Shown here one piece after another: positions 9,399 through 17,676 of a DNA stretch of 64,000 bases. How positions within the stretch are numbered: the stretch's first letter is position 1; the number at the start of each line of letters is the position of its first letter. Position numbers and translations under genes: made by a program. A model generated the notes under the pieces. That model saw only the letters and a program-made list of their open reading frames with translations. It made no database searches and was not told the origin of the DNA. The DNA comes from Amycolatopsis alba DSM 44262 (GTDB taxonomy: Bacteria; Actinomycetota; Actinomycetes; Mycobacteriales; Pseudonocardiaceae): NCBI RefSeq assembly GCF_000384215.1, contig NZ_KB913032.1, positions 8,579,605-8,643,604 on the forward strand, in the 5' to 3' direction.

Positions 9399-11705
9399 AT
9401 GAGGTCTCGTCGTCCACTGTTCTCACGAAGATCACGGCGTGCACTGGCGATGGGTGTGGTCGGTCCGCTCGTAGGCGCCCTCGCGGTCGCGCTCGTCGCC
9501 GCGGCGCCCGCCGAAGCCGCGGTGCCCGCCGGTTTCACCGACACGGTGGCGATCGGCGGGCTCAGTTCGCCGACCGCCACCGCGTTCGCGCCGGACGGCC
9601 GGGTGTTCGTCGCGGAGAAGAGCGGTCTGCTCAAGGTCTTCGACTCACTCGCCGACCCGACGGCGACGGTCTTCGCCGACCTGCGTCCGCAGACTCAGGA
9701 CTTCTGGGACCGCGGCCTGCTGGGACTGGCTGTCGACCCGGCTTTCCCTGCCAGGCCTTACGTCTACGTGTCCTACACCCTCGACGCGCTGCCCGGCGGC
9801 ACGCCGCCGCAGTGGGGTGACACCTGCCCGACCCCGCCCGGCGCCACCGCCAAGGGCTGTGTCGTCACCGGCCGCGTCTCCCGGCTGACCATGGGCCCGT
9901 CCGGTACGGCCGTCAGCGAGAAGCCGCTGGTCACGGGCTGGTGCCAGCAGTTCCCCAGCCACTCGATCGGCGCGCTCGCCTTCGGGCCGGACGGCGCCCT
10001 GTACGCGGGCGGCGGCGACGGCGCCAGCTTCACCTTCGCCGACTACGGCCAGGTCGAGAACCCCTGCGCCGATCCACCCGAGCCCGCCGGGACGAACCTC
10101 ACGCCGCCGACGGCCGAGGGCGGCGCGCTGCGCTCGCAGTCACCGCGACGGCCTGCCGGGGAGCCGGTCCTGCTCAACGGCACGTTGCTGCGCGTCGATC
10201 CCGACACCGGCGAAGGTCTGCCCGGTAACCCCTTCGCGGGCAGTACCGACGCCAACGCCCGGCGCGTGATCGCCTACGGCGGGCGGAACCAGTTCCGGTT
10301 CGGCTTCCGGCCGGGCACCAGTGAGCTTTGGGCGGGCGACGTCGGCTGGGACACCTGGGAGGAGATCAACCGCGTCGCCGACGTCGGCGACAGCGTGGCG
10401 GAGAACTTCGGCTGGCCTTGTTACGAGGGCAACGCCCGGCAGGCCGGGTACGACGGCGCGAACCTCGACCTGTGCGAGTCCCTGTACACCTCCGGCGGGC
10501 AGACGGCGCCCTACTACACCTACAACCACCGCGCCAAGGTGGTCGCGACCGACCCGTGCCCCACCGGCGGCTCTTCGGTCAGCGGCATCGCCTTCGAATC
10601 CGGGAGCAACTACCCGGCCGAGTACTCCGGCGCGCTGTTCTTCTCCGATTCCTCCCGTGGTTGCATCTGGGCGATGCAGACCGTCGACGGCCAGCCGGAC
10701 GCGAGCCGTCTGGTGCCTTTCGTGACTGGCGTCAACACACCGGTGCAGGTGCTCACCGGCCCTGGCGGCGACCTGTTCTACGTCGCGCTGGGCAGCGGCG
10801 AAGTCCGTCGCGTGAGCCATCCAGGCGGCACCAACCGACCCCCGACCGCGGTGGCCACGGCGAGCCCGGCGAGCGGCCCCGCGCCGCTGACGGTCACGTT
10901 CGACGGCACCGGTTCCACCGATCCCGACGCCGGGGACACCCTGTCCTATGCCTGGGACCTCGACGGTGACGGCGCCTACGACGACTCGTCGGCCTCGCGC
11001 CCCACCTGGACCTACACCGCGGCCGCCGCCGTCGACGCCGGGCTGCGGGTGACGGACTCCCACGGCGCGAGCGGGACCAGGACGGTGCGGGTGACCGTCG
11101 GGAACCCGGAGGGTCTCGACCCGGTGCCGGTCATCGACAGCCCGGCGGGCACGCTGACCTGGTCGGTCGGCCAGACCGTGGCGTTCTCCGGCCGCGCTGT
11201 CGACGCGCAGGACGGCGAACTCCCGGCGTCGGCGCTGTCGTGGCGGCTCGCGATCCGGCACTGCGCGACCAACGGCACCTGCCACACGCACAACGTCCAG
11301 GACTTTCCCGGTGTCGCGGCAGGCTCGTTCGTCGCACCGGACCACGATTACCCGTCGTATCTGCAGCTGACCCTCACGGCGACCGACTCGAGCGGGCGCA
11401 CCGGCACCAAGACGGTCGACCTCCAGCCGAAGACGGTGTCGCTGAACTTCGTCTCCGACCCGAGCCAGGCGCTGCTCACCGTCGGCGGCGCCCAGGAACG
11501 CACACCGTTCTCCCGGACGGTGATCGCCGGATCCACCAACTCGATCAGCGCGGACAGCCCGCAGAACCTGCCACCGCTCAACCTGAAGTACGCCTTCACC
11601 GACTGGTCGCACGGCGGCGCGCGGACGCAGAACATCGTCGCACCGGGCACGTCCACGACCTACCGGGCGAACTACCGGCTCTGCTGGCTGCTGCGCCCCT
11701 GCTGA
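9399..11705 (+). CDS. secreted PQQ-type sugar dehydrogenase with PKD domain
   Basis: 768 residues. The ATG at 9399 is fixed by AGGAGGAG eight bases upstream. The N-terminus carries an export signal with twin arginines (RRSRRALAMG) and ends AAPAEAAV. Residues about 45-430 form a glucose/sorbosone-dehydrogenase six-bladed propeller (SSPTATAFAPDGRVFVAE, GLLGLAVDP, YGGRNQFRFGF, GDVGWDTWEEIN). About 465-555 is a PKD-like domain (ATASPASGPAPLTVTFDGTG, DLDGDGAYDDSS), followed by a beta-rich C-terminal region. Family members oxidise sugars or polyols outside the cell using PQQ; the PKD part probably binds polysaccharide. The substrate is unknown. Transcription appears to end at the hairpin at 11724. 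Confidence 0.88.
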   Translation: MRSRRPLFSRRSRRALAMGVVGPLVGALAVALVAAAPAEAAVPAGFTDTVAIGGLSSPTATAFAPDGRVFVAEKSGLLKVFDSLADPTATVFADLRPQTQDFWDRGLLGLAVDPAFPARPYVYVSYTLDALPGGTPPQWGDTCPTPPGATAKGCVVTGRVSRLTMGPSGTAVSEKPLVTGWCQQFPSHSIGALAFGPDGALYAGGGDGASFTFADYGQVENPCADPPEPAGTNLTPPTAEGGALRSQSPRRPAGEPVLLNGTLLRVDPDTGEGLPGNPFAGSTDANARRVIAYGGRNQFRFGFRPGTSELWAGDVGWDTWEEINRVADVGDSVAENFGWPCYEGNARQAGYDGANLDLCESLYTSGGQTAPYYTYNHRAKVVATDPCPTGGSSVSGIAFESGSNYPAEYSGALFFSDSSRGCIWAMQTVDGQPDASRLVPFVTGVNTPVQVLTGPGGDLFYVALGSGEVRRVSHPGGTNRPPTAVATASPASGPAPLTVTFDGTGSTDPDAGDTLSYAWDLDGDGAYDDSSASRPTWTYTAAAAVDAGLRVTDSHGASGTRTVRVTVGNPEGLDPVPVIDSPAGTLTWSVGQTVAFSGRAVDAQDGELPASALSWRLAIRHCATNGTCHTHNVQDFPGVAAGSFVAPDHDYPSYLQLTLTATDSSGRTGTKTVDLQPKTVSLNFVSDPSQALLTVGGAQERTPFSRTVIAGSTNSISADSPQNLPPLNLKYAFTDWSHGGARTQNIVAPGTSTTYRANYRLCWLLRPC

Positions 11706-11723
11706 GCCGTCACCGTCCGTGGT

Positions 11724-11747
11724 CCCGGCCGCGCCCTCGCGGCCGGG
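11724..11747. terminator. bidirectional terminator hairpin
   Basis: Perfect 10-bp GC stem CCCGGCCGCG / CGCGGCCGGG with a CCCT loop, exactly between the convergent dehydrogenase and acetyltransferase genes. It has no U-tract, as is usual in this group. Confidence 0.65.
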
Positions 11748-11757
11748 GCGACGGTGG

Positions 11758-12222
11758 TCACCCGTCGAGCACGAGCAGCACGTGATCACCGTCCTTTTCG
11801 GGCAGCAGCCGGAAACCGCACTTCTCCAGCACGCGGACCGACCCCACGTTGGTCTCCACCGGATCGGCGTACAGCGGCCGTACCGGCATCTCGTCGAGGA
11901 ACAGCGTGAGCCCTCGCGATCCGACACCTCCTCCCCAGAAATCCCTTCCGTACCAATAACCCACCCATTGCCTGCCGTCCTGCGGCCAGGCCACCACGTT
12001 GCCCGCGACCCGGCCGCCGACCAGAACGGTGCGCACGGTCACCGCCGGATCGCCGAGCACTTTGGTGTTCCAATGCTTCATGAACCGCTCACGGTCACGC
12101 GGCGGGAACGCGGCGCGGCTCGTGGCCTCCGGGTCCTGCTCCTGCTCGAAGAACACGTCGAGATCGGCTTGCTCGACGGCCCTGAGCCATACCTCGTTCG
12201 TCATGTCCATCTCGTTCGTCAT
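11758..12222 (-). CDS. GNAT-family N-acetyltransferase
   Basis: 154 residues from the ATG at 12222. The GNAT core is visible: acceptor-side segment WLRAVEQADLDVFFEQE, beta4 and acetyl-CoA loop VGYWYGRDFWGGGVGSRGL, and C-terminal VETNVGSVRVLEKCGFRLL, typical of the RimJ/RimL-like branch. The substrate is unknown. The start is ambiguous because the DNA repeats ATGACGAACGAG-type units, giving in-frame ATGs at 12222, 12210 and 12204; only the first has a purine-rich stretch (GAGGTGG) just before it. Convergent with the upstream dehydrogenase, divergent from the membrane protein gene at 12401. Confidence 0.8.
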   Translation of the reverse strand: MTNEMDMTNEVWLRAVEQADLDVFFEQEQDPEATSRAAFPPRDRERFMKHWNTKVLGDPAVTVRTVLVGGRVAGNVVAWPQDGRQWVGYWYGRDFWGGGVGSRGLTLFLDEMPVRPLYADPVETNVGSVRVLEKCGFRLLPEKDGDHVLLVLDG

Positions 12223-12400
12223 CGCCACCTCGTTCGTCGTGCCCAGTGTGGCAGCGGCCACCGACAGTTTTCGGCGATGCACACTTTTCCCTTCCAGGAA
12301 ACGGAATCCGGGACGCCGTAAGATCACCGAAAGGTCGGAACCCACACCGGGAAAGCGCCGTCGGATCGCCAATTCAGCTCCCGCGTGGAAGGTGACTCCG

Positions 12401-12979
12401 ATGGACTACCCCGACCAGCAGCACACTCCCGCACGGCCGTCGACCGTCAAGCCCGGCACGGCCGTCGGGATCTTGATCGCCGTGATCGTCTTCGTCGCTT
12501 TCTACATCACCGGTTTCGCCGCTCCCGGTTTCCTGCTCGGCAAGGGCGAAAGCATCCCTCTTCCTGCCCCGTCGTCCAGTCCGGCACCGACTTCCGGCCT
12601 CACGAGCAGCCCGGACGGCACGACGATCAGCCGGGCGACCCGGCCGAGGATCACCGTGACCCGGCGGCCGTCCCCTCAAACGCCCGAGAAGGGGGTTCAG
12701 GTGATCACGGACTTCCTCGCCAAGATCGCCGGGAACGACAAGGCGGGGGCGATCGCGCTGGCCTGCGAAGAGCAGAAGAGGTTCATGGACGACAAGATCG
12801 ACTCCCTCCTCCCGCCGGGTTCCCGCGTCGGGATCACCCGGACCAGCGGAACGTCCAAGTTCGTCCTGGCCGATGTCGCCGGAACCGTCGAGAACCGCTC
12901 CGCCAAAGGCACCGTCATCGCGGATCGCAAGGATGACGGGGGCTTCTGTGTCACGACCTTCAGCATTCGCGACGCCTGA
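12401..12979 (+). CDS. single-pass membrane protein, unknown
   Basis: 192 residues. The ATG at 12401 follows GGAAGGTG. A short Pro-rich cytoplasmic N-terminus leads to one transmembrane helix (GILIAVIVFVAFYITGFAAP, about residues 25-45), a Ser/Pro/Thr linker, and an extracytoplasmic domain of about 95 residues resembling small DUF4878/NTF2-like secreted domains (VITDFLAKIAGNDKAGAIAL, then a C-terminal beta segment GGFCVTTFSI). Function unknown. It runs into the 3' end of the converging regulator gene with 3 bases between them. Confidence 0.7.
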   Translation: MDYPDQQHTPARPSTVKPGTAVGILIAVIVFVAFYITGFAAPGFLLGKGESIPLPAPSSSPAPTSGLTSSPDGTTISRATRPRITVTRRPSPQTPEKGVQVITDFLAKIAGNDKAGAIALACEEQKRFMDDKIDSLLPPGSRVGITRTSGTSKFVLADVAGTVENRSAKGTVIADRKDDGGFCVTTFSIRDA

Positions 12980-12982
12980 CGG

Positions 12983-13525
12983 TCACGCTTGCCCGGAGTC
13001 TTCGATCGGGAATTGGATCGGGCTGAGCAGGTACTGGGTGCGGCCAGGGCCGGGCTCGTTGGACAGCACGGGAACGATGGCCTTCTGCATCGCGCCGATC
13101 ACCTCGAGAAGTTCCTCTCGGGAGAGCCAGACGGCGTGCTGGCGGTACCCCACCAGGTCCGCGACCGGATCGGCCCCGTCCCGGTCCAGGTAGGCGTCGA
13201 ACTCGGCGACCAGCGCGGCCAGCGCGACGGCGAAGCTCCGCCTGAAGTCTTCGGTGGACGCCGACGCGATGGCTTCGGGATCGATGGCCGCACGATCCTG
13301 GCGGAGACGGTAGCCGCGCTCGACAGCGCCCCGCACCCGCCGTTCCTCGGCCACTTCCAGGACACCGCCCGCGTCGAGGAGTTCGACATGCCGGTACACC
13401 ATCGCCTTCGAGGCATCGGGGACGCGTGCGCAGAGCTGGGCCGTCGTGAGCACCCGCTCCCCGCGCATGGCGTGCACGATGCGCAAGCGGACCGGATGTG
13501 CCAGGAGTTCCAACGTGTTCACCAC
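12983..13525 (-). CDS. winged-helix (ArsR-like) transcriptional regulator
   Basis: 180 residues starting at a GTG. The N-terminal winged helix is clear (LLAHPVRLRIVHAMRGE, then the recognition helix region DASKAMVYRHVELLDAGG and wing EERRVRGAVERGY). The rest is a helical ligand-binding or dimerisation part. It resembles ArsR-like HTH_20 regulators that control a divergent gene. Its start region faces a hydrolase gene, and a 12-bp inverted repeat lies between the two starts at 13544-13574. Autoregulation and repression of the hydrolase are the natural inference. No metal-binding Cys pair is seen, so a metal ligand is unlikely. Confidence 0.82.
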   Translation of the reverse strand: MVNTLELLAHPVRLRIVHAMRGERVLTTAQLCARVPDASKAMVYRHVELLDAGGVLEVAEERRVRGAVERGYRLRQDRAAIDPEAIASASTEDFRRSFAVALAALVAEFDAYLDRDGADPVADLVGYRQHAVWLSREELLEVIGAMQKAIVPVLSNEPGPGRTQYLLSPIQFPIEDSGQA

Positions 13526-13543
13526 CGAACGATCTCATGATGT

Positions 13544-13574
13544 GCTACCTTTCGCAAAACATGCGAAAGGTAGC
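13544..13574. promoter_or_regulatory. palindromic operator
   Basis: Perfect inverted repeat GCTACCTTTCGC - AAAACAT - GCGAAAGGTAGC between the divergent regulator (start 13525) and hydrolase (start 13579). Twelve-base arms with a 7-base spacer fit a dimeric winged-helix protein, so this is the likely operator of the neighbouring regulator. Confidence 0.7.
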
Positions 13575-13578
13575 TGAG

Positions 13579-14838
13579 ATGAACCTGGGGCCCACTCCCG
13601 CCGCCGCCGCGACGGCGGTCGTCGAGATGCTGCACGAGGGACGCTTCGACGAGGTCGAAGCCCTCTTTGCGCCGCCGTTGCGCGCGGTCGTCCCGGCCGG
13701 CGCGCTGCGGGCCGCGTGGACGGCCGAAACCGGCAAACACGGCTCCGTCACCGGCTTCGGGGATCCGGTCGCCGAACCCGCCGTCGCGGCGCTCGTCCGG
13801 GTGGGCGTTCCCGTGCGCTGCGAGCGCGGTGACCTCACGGTGCTCATGTCGGTCGACGAGGGCGGTCTCCTGCAAGGTCTTCAGCTCGCGCCCGCGACGA
13901 GTCCTGCGTGGACGCCGCCGCCCTATGCGGACCCGGCGACGTTCACCGAACACGAGATCACGCTCGGCGCCGGTTCCTCCGCCGTGGCGGGGACGCTGAC
14001 CATGCCGAAGGGACCCGGCACCCGGCCCGGCGTCGTCCTGCTGTCCGGCGGTGGACCGTTCGACCGCGATGAGACCAGCGGGCCGAACAAGCCGCTCAAA
14101 GATCTCGCCTGGGGTCTCGCCTGCCGGGGTGTGGCGGTGCTGCGCTTCGACAAGATCACCCACGGCCTGCCCGAAACGGCGAACGCCCCCGGCTTCACGA
14201 TGTCCGACGAATACGTGCCGCACGCCACGGCCGCCATCCGCCTGCTCCAGCAAGAGTCCACTGTGGACCAGGTCTTCGTGCTCGGGCACAGCATGGGCGG
14301 CAAGGTCGCGCCACGGGTCGCGCTCGCCGAGCCCGCTGTCGCGGGACTGGTCATCATGGCGGGCGACACCCAGCCGATGCACCACGCCGCGGTCCGGGTC
14401 GCCCGCCACCTGACGACCACGGCCCCCTGGCTGATCGACCAGGGAGCCGTCGACCTGTTCACCCGTCAGGCGGCCAACGTCGACAGCCCCGACCTCTCCC
14501 CCGCCACACCGGCCGCGGACCTGCCTTTCGGCTTCTCCGCGTCGTACTGGCTCGATCAGCGCGGCTACGATCCGGTCGCGGCCGCCGCGGGACTGGACAA
14601 GCCCATGCTCATCCTCCAGGGCGGCCGCGACTACCAGGTGACCGTCGAGGACGATCTGCCGCGCTGGAGAACAGGTCTCACCCATCGCCCGGACGTCACG
14701 ATCCGCGTCCACGACGCCGCCGATCACCTGTTCTTCCCCGGCACCGGCCCCTCGACCCCGGCGAGCTACACGGAACCGAACCACGTCGACCCCGCGGTGG
14801 TCGACGACATCGCGGACTGGCTGCGCGCGCGGAGGTGA
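13579..14838 (+). CDS. DUF3887-alpha/beta hydrolase
   Basis: 419 residues. An N-terminal domain of about 110 residues (AVVEMLHEGRFDEVEALFAP, DUF3887-like) precedes an alpha/beta hydrolase: GVVLLSGGGPFDRDE oxyanion region, nucleophile GHSMGGK (Ser about 235), acid near LILQGGRDYQ and catalytic His in DAADHLFFPG. The start is taken at ATG 13579, not 13561, because the latter lies inside the operator palindrome and GGTAG precedes the former. Relatives hydrolyse esters or amides; the substrate is unknown. It is divergent from, and probably controlled by, the adjacent winged-helix regulator. Confidence 0.85.
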   Translation: MNLGPTPAAAATAVVEMLHEGRFDEVEALFAPPLRAVVPAGALRAAWTAETGKHGSVTGFGDPVAEPAVAALVRVGVPVRCERGDLTVLMSVDEGGLLQGLQLAPATSPAWTPPPYADPATFTEHEITLGAGSSAVAGTLTMPKGPGTRPGVVLLSGGGPFDRDETSGPNKPLKDLAWGLACRGVAVLRFDKITHGLPETANAPGFTMSDEYVPHATAAIRLLQQESTVDQVFVLGHSMGGKVAPRVALAEPAVAGLVIMAGDTQPMHHAAVRVARHLTTTAPWLIDQGAVDLFTRQAANVDSPDLSPATPAADLPFGFSASYWLDQRGYDPVAAAAGLDKPMLILQGGRDYQVTVEDDLPRWRTGLTHRPDVTIRVHDAADHLFFPGTGPSTPASYTEPNHVDPAVVDDIADWLRARR

Positions 14839-14862
14839 CCCTTCTCGTCGAGTCGTCCGGCC

Positions 14863-17496
14863 TCAGGATCCCTCCAGCAGGTCCAGCTGTTTCTGAACCC
14901 GGCCGGACTCGTCGTTGCGTAGCTGGGATTGGTACAGGCGCAACGCTTCGAGCCAGGTCTCGCGCGCTTCGTCCCGGTGGCCGAGTGCCGCGTGTGTCCG
15001 GGCGATACTGTCCAGTGTGTCCGCCGACGCGTAGGTCGCGCCGAGTTCGCGGCGAAGCGTGAGTGTGCGCTCGAACCGTTCGAGCGCCTCGGCGTGGTCT
15101 CCGTTGGCGAAGGCGAGTTCGCCGAGGGTATTGAGCACAGCCGCCTCGCCCACGGGATAGGCATGCTCGCGGAAAAGGGCGAGCGCCGCCTCGCAAGCGC
15201 TCTCGCCACGCGCGTTCTGCCCGAGTTTGATGGCGAAGGACGCCATCATGGTCAACGCCCACGCTTCCCGGATCGGCCGGTTCGCTTCGCGGTAAAGCGT
15301 CATCGCCCGGCAGGCGTGGTCCAGCGCTTTCTCCAGTTCTCCTTGACGGGCCCACATATGCGCGGCCGCGTGGTGCACGGGGGCCCGGTAAACGACATTC
15401 ACCTCGTCCACTCCCGCGAGCGCTTGTTTGCCGTGTTCGAGCGCTTTGCCGTGCTCGCCCTGACGCGAGTAGGCGTTGAGCAGCATCTGATGCGCCAGGG
15501 TCAGCGGCAGCGGTTCACCCAGCCGTTCGACCGCGGTGAGTGCCGTCTCCCAGACGGCGACGTCGGAATGGATATGTCCTTGCCACCAGTGATAGGCGTG
15601 CAATCCCCAGGCCAGCTGCCAGACCGGGGAAAGCCATCCCCGCTCGAGCGCCGCCTGCTGGACGGAAATGAGGTTGAGGTGTTCCGCGTTGAACCACGAA
15701 AGCGCGTCCGGCGGATTCCGCAGGGCACGCGGCGAGCAGCCTTCGTGCGGGGCGGGCAGCTCGATGGTCTGGCTGTCCGGGTCCAGCAGGAGGTCCGCGG
15801 CGTGGGCGGTGTGCACGTGGAAGTCGACGAACCGGCGGAGGGCGTCGTCCCGCGCGGCCTGGTCGTGCCGCTGCCCGTCGGCGTAGAGCTTGACCAGATC
15901 GTGCATCCGCCACCGCCCTGGGACATGCTGGTGGATGAGGGACGCCCGTTCCAGCGCCTGCAGTTCCGCGGAAACGCGCCCGGCGGGCATGTTCGTCAAG
16001 GTGGCCGCGGCGGTGAGGTCGATGTCGACGCCCGGAGCCATTCCCAGCAGCTCGAAGATCTTCGCCTGATCGTCGGACAGCGCCGCGTAGGACCACGACA
16101 GGACGGCGGGCAGGCTGGCGGCGGGATCGCCTTCGTCGAGCGCGCCCAGCCTGGTGGTCGCGTCACGCAGCTCGGCGGCGAGGACGGCGAGCGGGAAGTC
16201 GCGGTGCGCTTCGGCACGGCCGGCGACGATGCTCAGCGCCAGCGGGAACCCGCCGCAACACGACAGGAGTTCCTCGACAGCTTCTGGTTCGGCGTTCAGC
16301 CTGGCCGCGCCGAGTCGCGTGGCGAGCATGTCCCGTGCCTCGGCGGCGGAGAAGACGTCCACGGGAATCGGGCGCGCGCCGTGGGCCGCGACGAGACCCG
16401 CCAGGCGGTCACGGCTGGTGATCACGACCGCGCAACCGGGGCTGGCAGGCAGGAGCGGGATCACCTGTTTGGTGTCACGGGCGTTGTCCAGCACGATCAG
16501 CATCCTCTTGTCCGCCAGGATGCTGCGGTAGAGCGCCGCTTGCGCCTCCAGTTCGGCGGGCACCCGCGCCGGGTCGACGCCGAAAGTGTCCAGGAAACCC
16601 TGCACCACCGCGCTCGGTGACAGCGGCTGCCCCTCCGGCGCGAAGCCGCGGAGGTCGACGAAGAGCTGGCCGTCCGGGAACAGGTCGAGATGCTGGTACG
16701 CCCAATGCAGCGCGAGCCAGGTCTTGCCGACACCGCCGGTGCCGAAGATCGCGGAGATCACGATCGTCGCGGACTGGTCCGCCGCTTCTTCCAGCACCGA
16801 GGTGAGCACGGCGAGTTCGTCGGCGCGGCCGGTGAAGGAGCGCGGCGCCGCGGGCAGCTGCCGCAGTTCCGGCTCGGCACGGGACGCCGCGAGATACGTG
16901 AGATCCGCCGGATCCTGATGGTCCGGCAGCCAGATCCAGCCGATCGCCGACGTGCCCTTGACCTGGACGCGGGCAGGCCGGAACGTGGCCGGATCGATCT
17001 CTTCACTATGGCGCACCACTTCGTCGAAGAACCATTTCGACACGATCACCGCGAGCACACCCTCCGAGCGGGCCAGCGCTGTCCTCAGCGGGGCCGCGTC
17101 CAGCAACCGGAAGGTGAAATTGACCGATTCCGCTGTCGCACCGTGGTCGTCATAGACGATTTCCCCGGCGTGCAAGGCCATGCGCAGCCGTATCCGTTGT
17201 TCGGCCGGATTCGCGATGTTGTGCTGAGTCAGCCTGGCCGCCAGGGCATTCGGGAGCACTTCGATGAAAGGCGCCTTCGGGATATGCGCGGGCGCGAGCA
17301 CGAAAATCCCGTCACCGCGGTCTTCGTGATGACATTCCGCCCAGGGCGCCCCGGCGACCTCGAAACCTTGTGACAAGGCGTTGTACAACGCTTCGCGGAC
17401 GACAAGCCGATGAGGTGTCGTCCGGCGCTGATCGGTGAACGCCTCCACATCCACGATGACAATCGTCCGATGTACCGCCTGCTGCCGGCGCTCCAT
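14863..17496 (-). CDS. cyclase-like/NB-ARC/TPR signalling protein
   Basis: 877 residues. Residues 1-190 resemble a class III nucleotidyl-cyclase fold (IVIVDVEAFTDQRR, HHEDRGDGIFVLAP, IRLRMALHAGEIVYDDHGAT) but without a clear complete set of catalytic residues. Next comes an NB-ARC NTPase with P-loop GTGGVGKTW (about 275), Walker B KRMLIVLDNARD and GFPLALSIVAGR (GLPL-like). The C-terminal 300 residues are TPRs (for example GEHGKALEHGKQALAG, GDHAEALERFERTLTL). The layout is that of AfsR-like regulators without a SARP DNA-binding domain, so it more likely acts through protein contact or a nucleotide signal. Stands alone; convergent with the hydrolase. Confidence 0.82.
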   Translation of the reverse strand: MERRQQAVHRTIVIVDVEAFTDQRRTTPHRLVVREALYNALSQGFEVAGAPWAECHHEDRGDGIFVLAPAHIPKAPFIEVLPNALAARLTQHNIANPAEQRIRLRMALHAGEIVYDDHGATAESVNFTFRLLDAAPLRTALARSEGVLAVIVSKWFFDEVVRHSEEIDPATFRPARVQVKGTSAIGWIWLPDHQDPADLTYLAASRAEPELRQLPAAPRSFTGRADELAVLTSVLEEAADQSATIVISAIFGTGGVGKTWLALHWAYQHLDLFPDGQLFVDLRGFAPEGQPLSPSAVVQGFLDTFGVDPARVPAELEAQAALYRSILADKRMLIVLDNARDTKQVIPLLPASPGCAVVITSRDRLAGLVAAHGARPIPVDVFSAAEARDMLATRLGAARLNAEPEAVEELLSCCGGFPLALSIVAGRAEAHRDFPLAVLAAELRDATTRLGALDEGDPAASLPAVLSWSYAALSDDQAKIFELLGMAPGVDIDLTAAATLTNMPAGRVSAELQALERASLIHQHVPGRWRMHDLVKLYADGQRHDQAARDDALRRFVDFHVHTAHAADLLLDPDSQTIELPAPHEGCSPRALRNPPDALSWFNAEHLNLISVQQAALERGWLSPVWQLAWGLHAYHWWQGHIHSDVAVWETALTAVERLGEPLPLTLAHQMLLNAYSRQGEHGKALEHGKQALAGVDEVNVVYRAPVHHAAAHMWARQGELEKALDHACRAMTLYREANRPIREAWALTMMASFAIKLGQNARGESACEAALALFREHAYPVGEAAVLNTLGELAFANGDHAEALERFERTLTLRRELGATYASADTLDSIARTHAALGHRDEARETWLEALRLYQSQLRNDESGRVQKQLDLLEGS

Positions 17497-17676
17497 CTTC
17501 CTATCCCCTCACGGCGACCTTGCGACTCTGCAACCGCGCCGATTCCCTGTATCGAAGGTACCACCGAGAGGAACCGGCGCGATGATTTCGAACGCGCCGG
17601 GAAAAGTTGTCAGCATTCCGTTTCGTCCCGGTCAAGGGAGCGGGCCACACAAGTACTGAAACTGGTGAAGGAGCCG

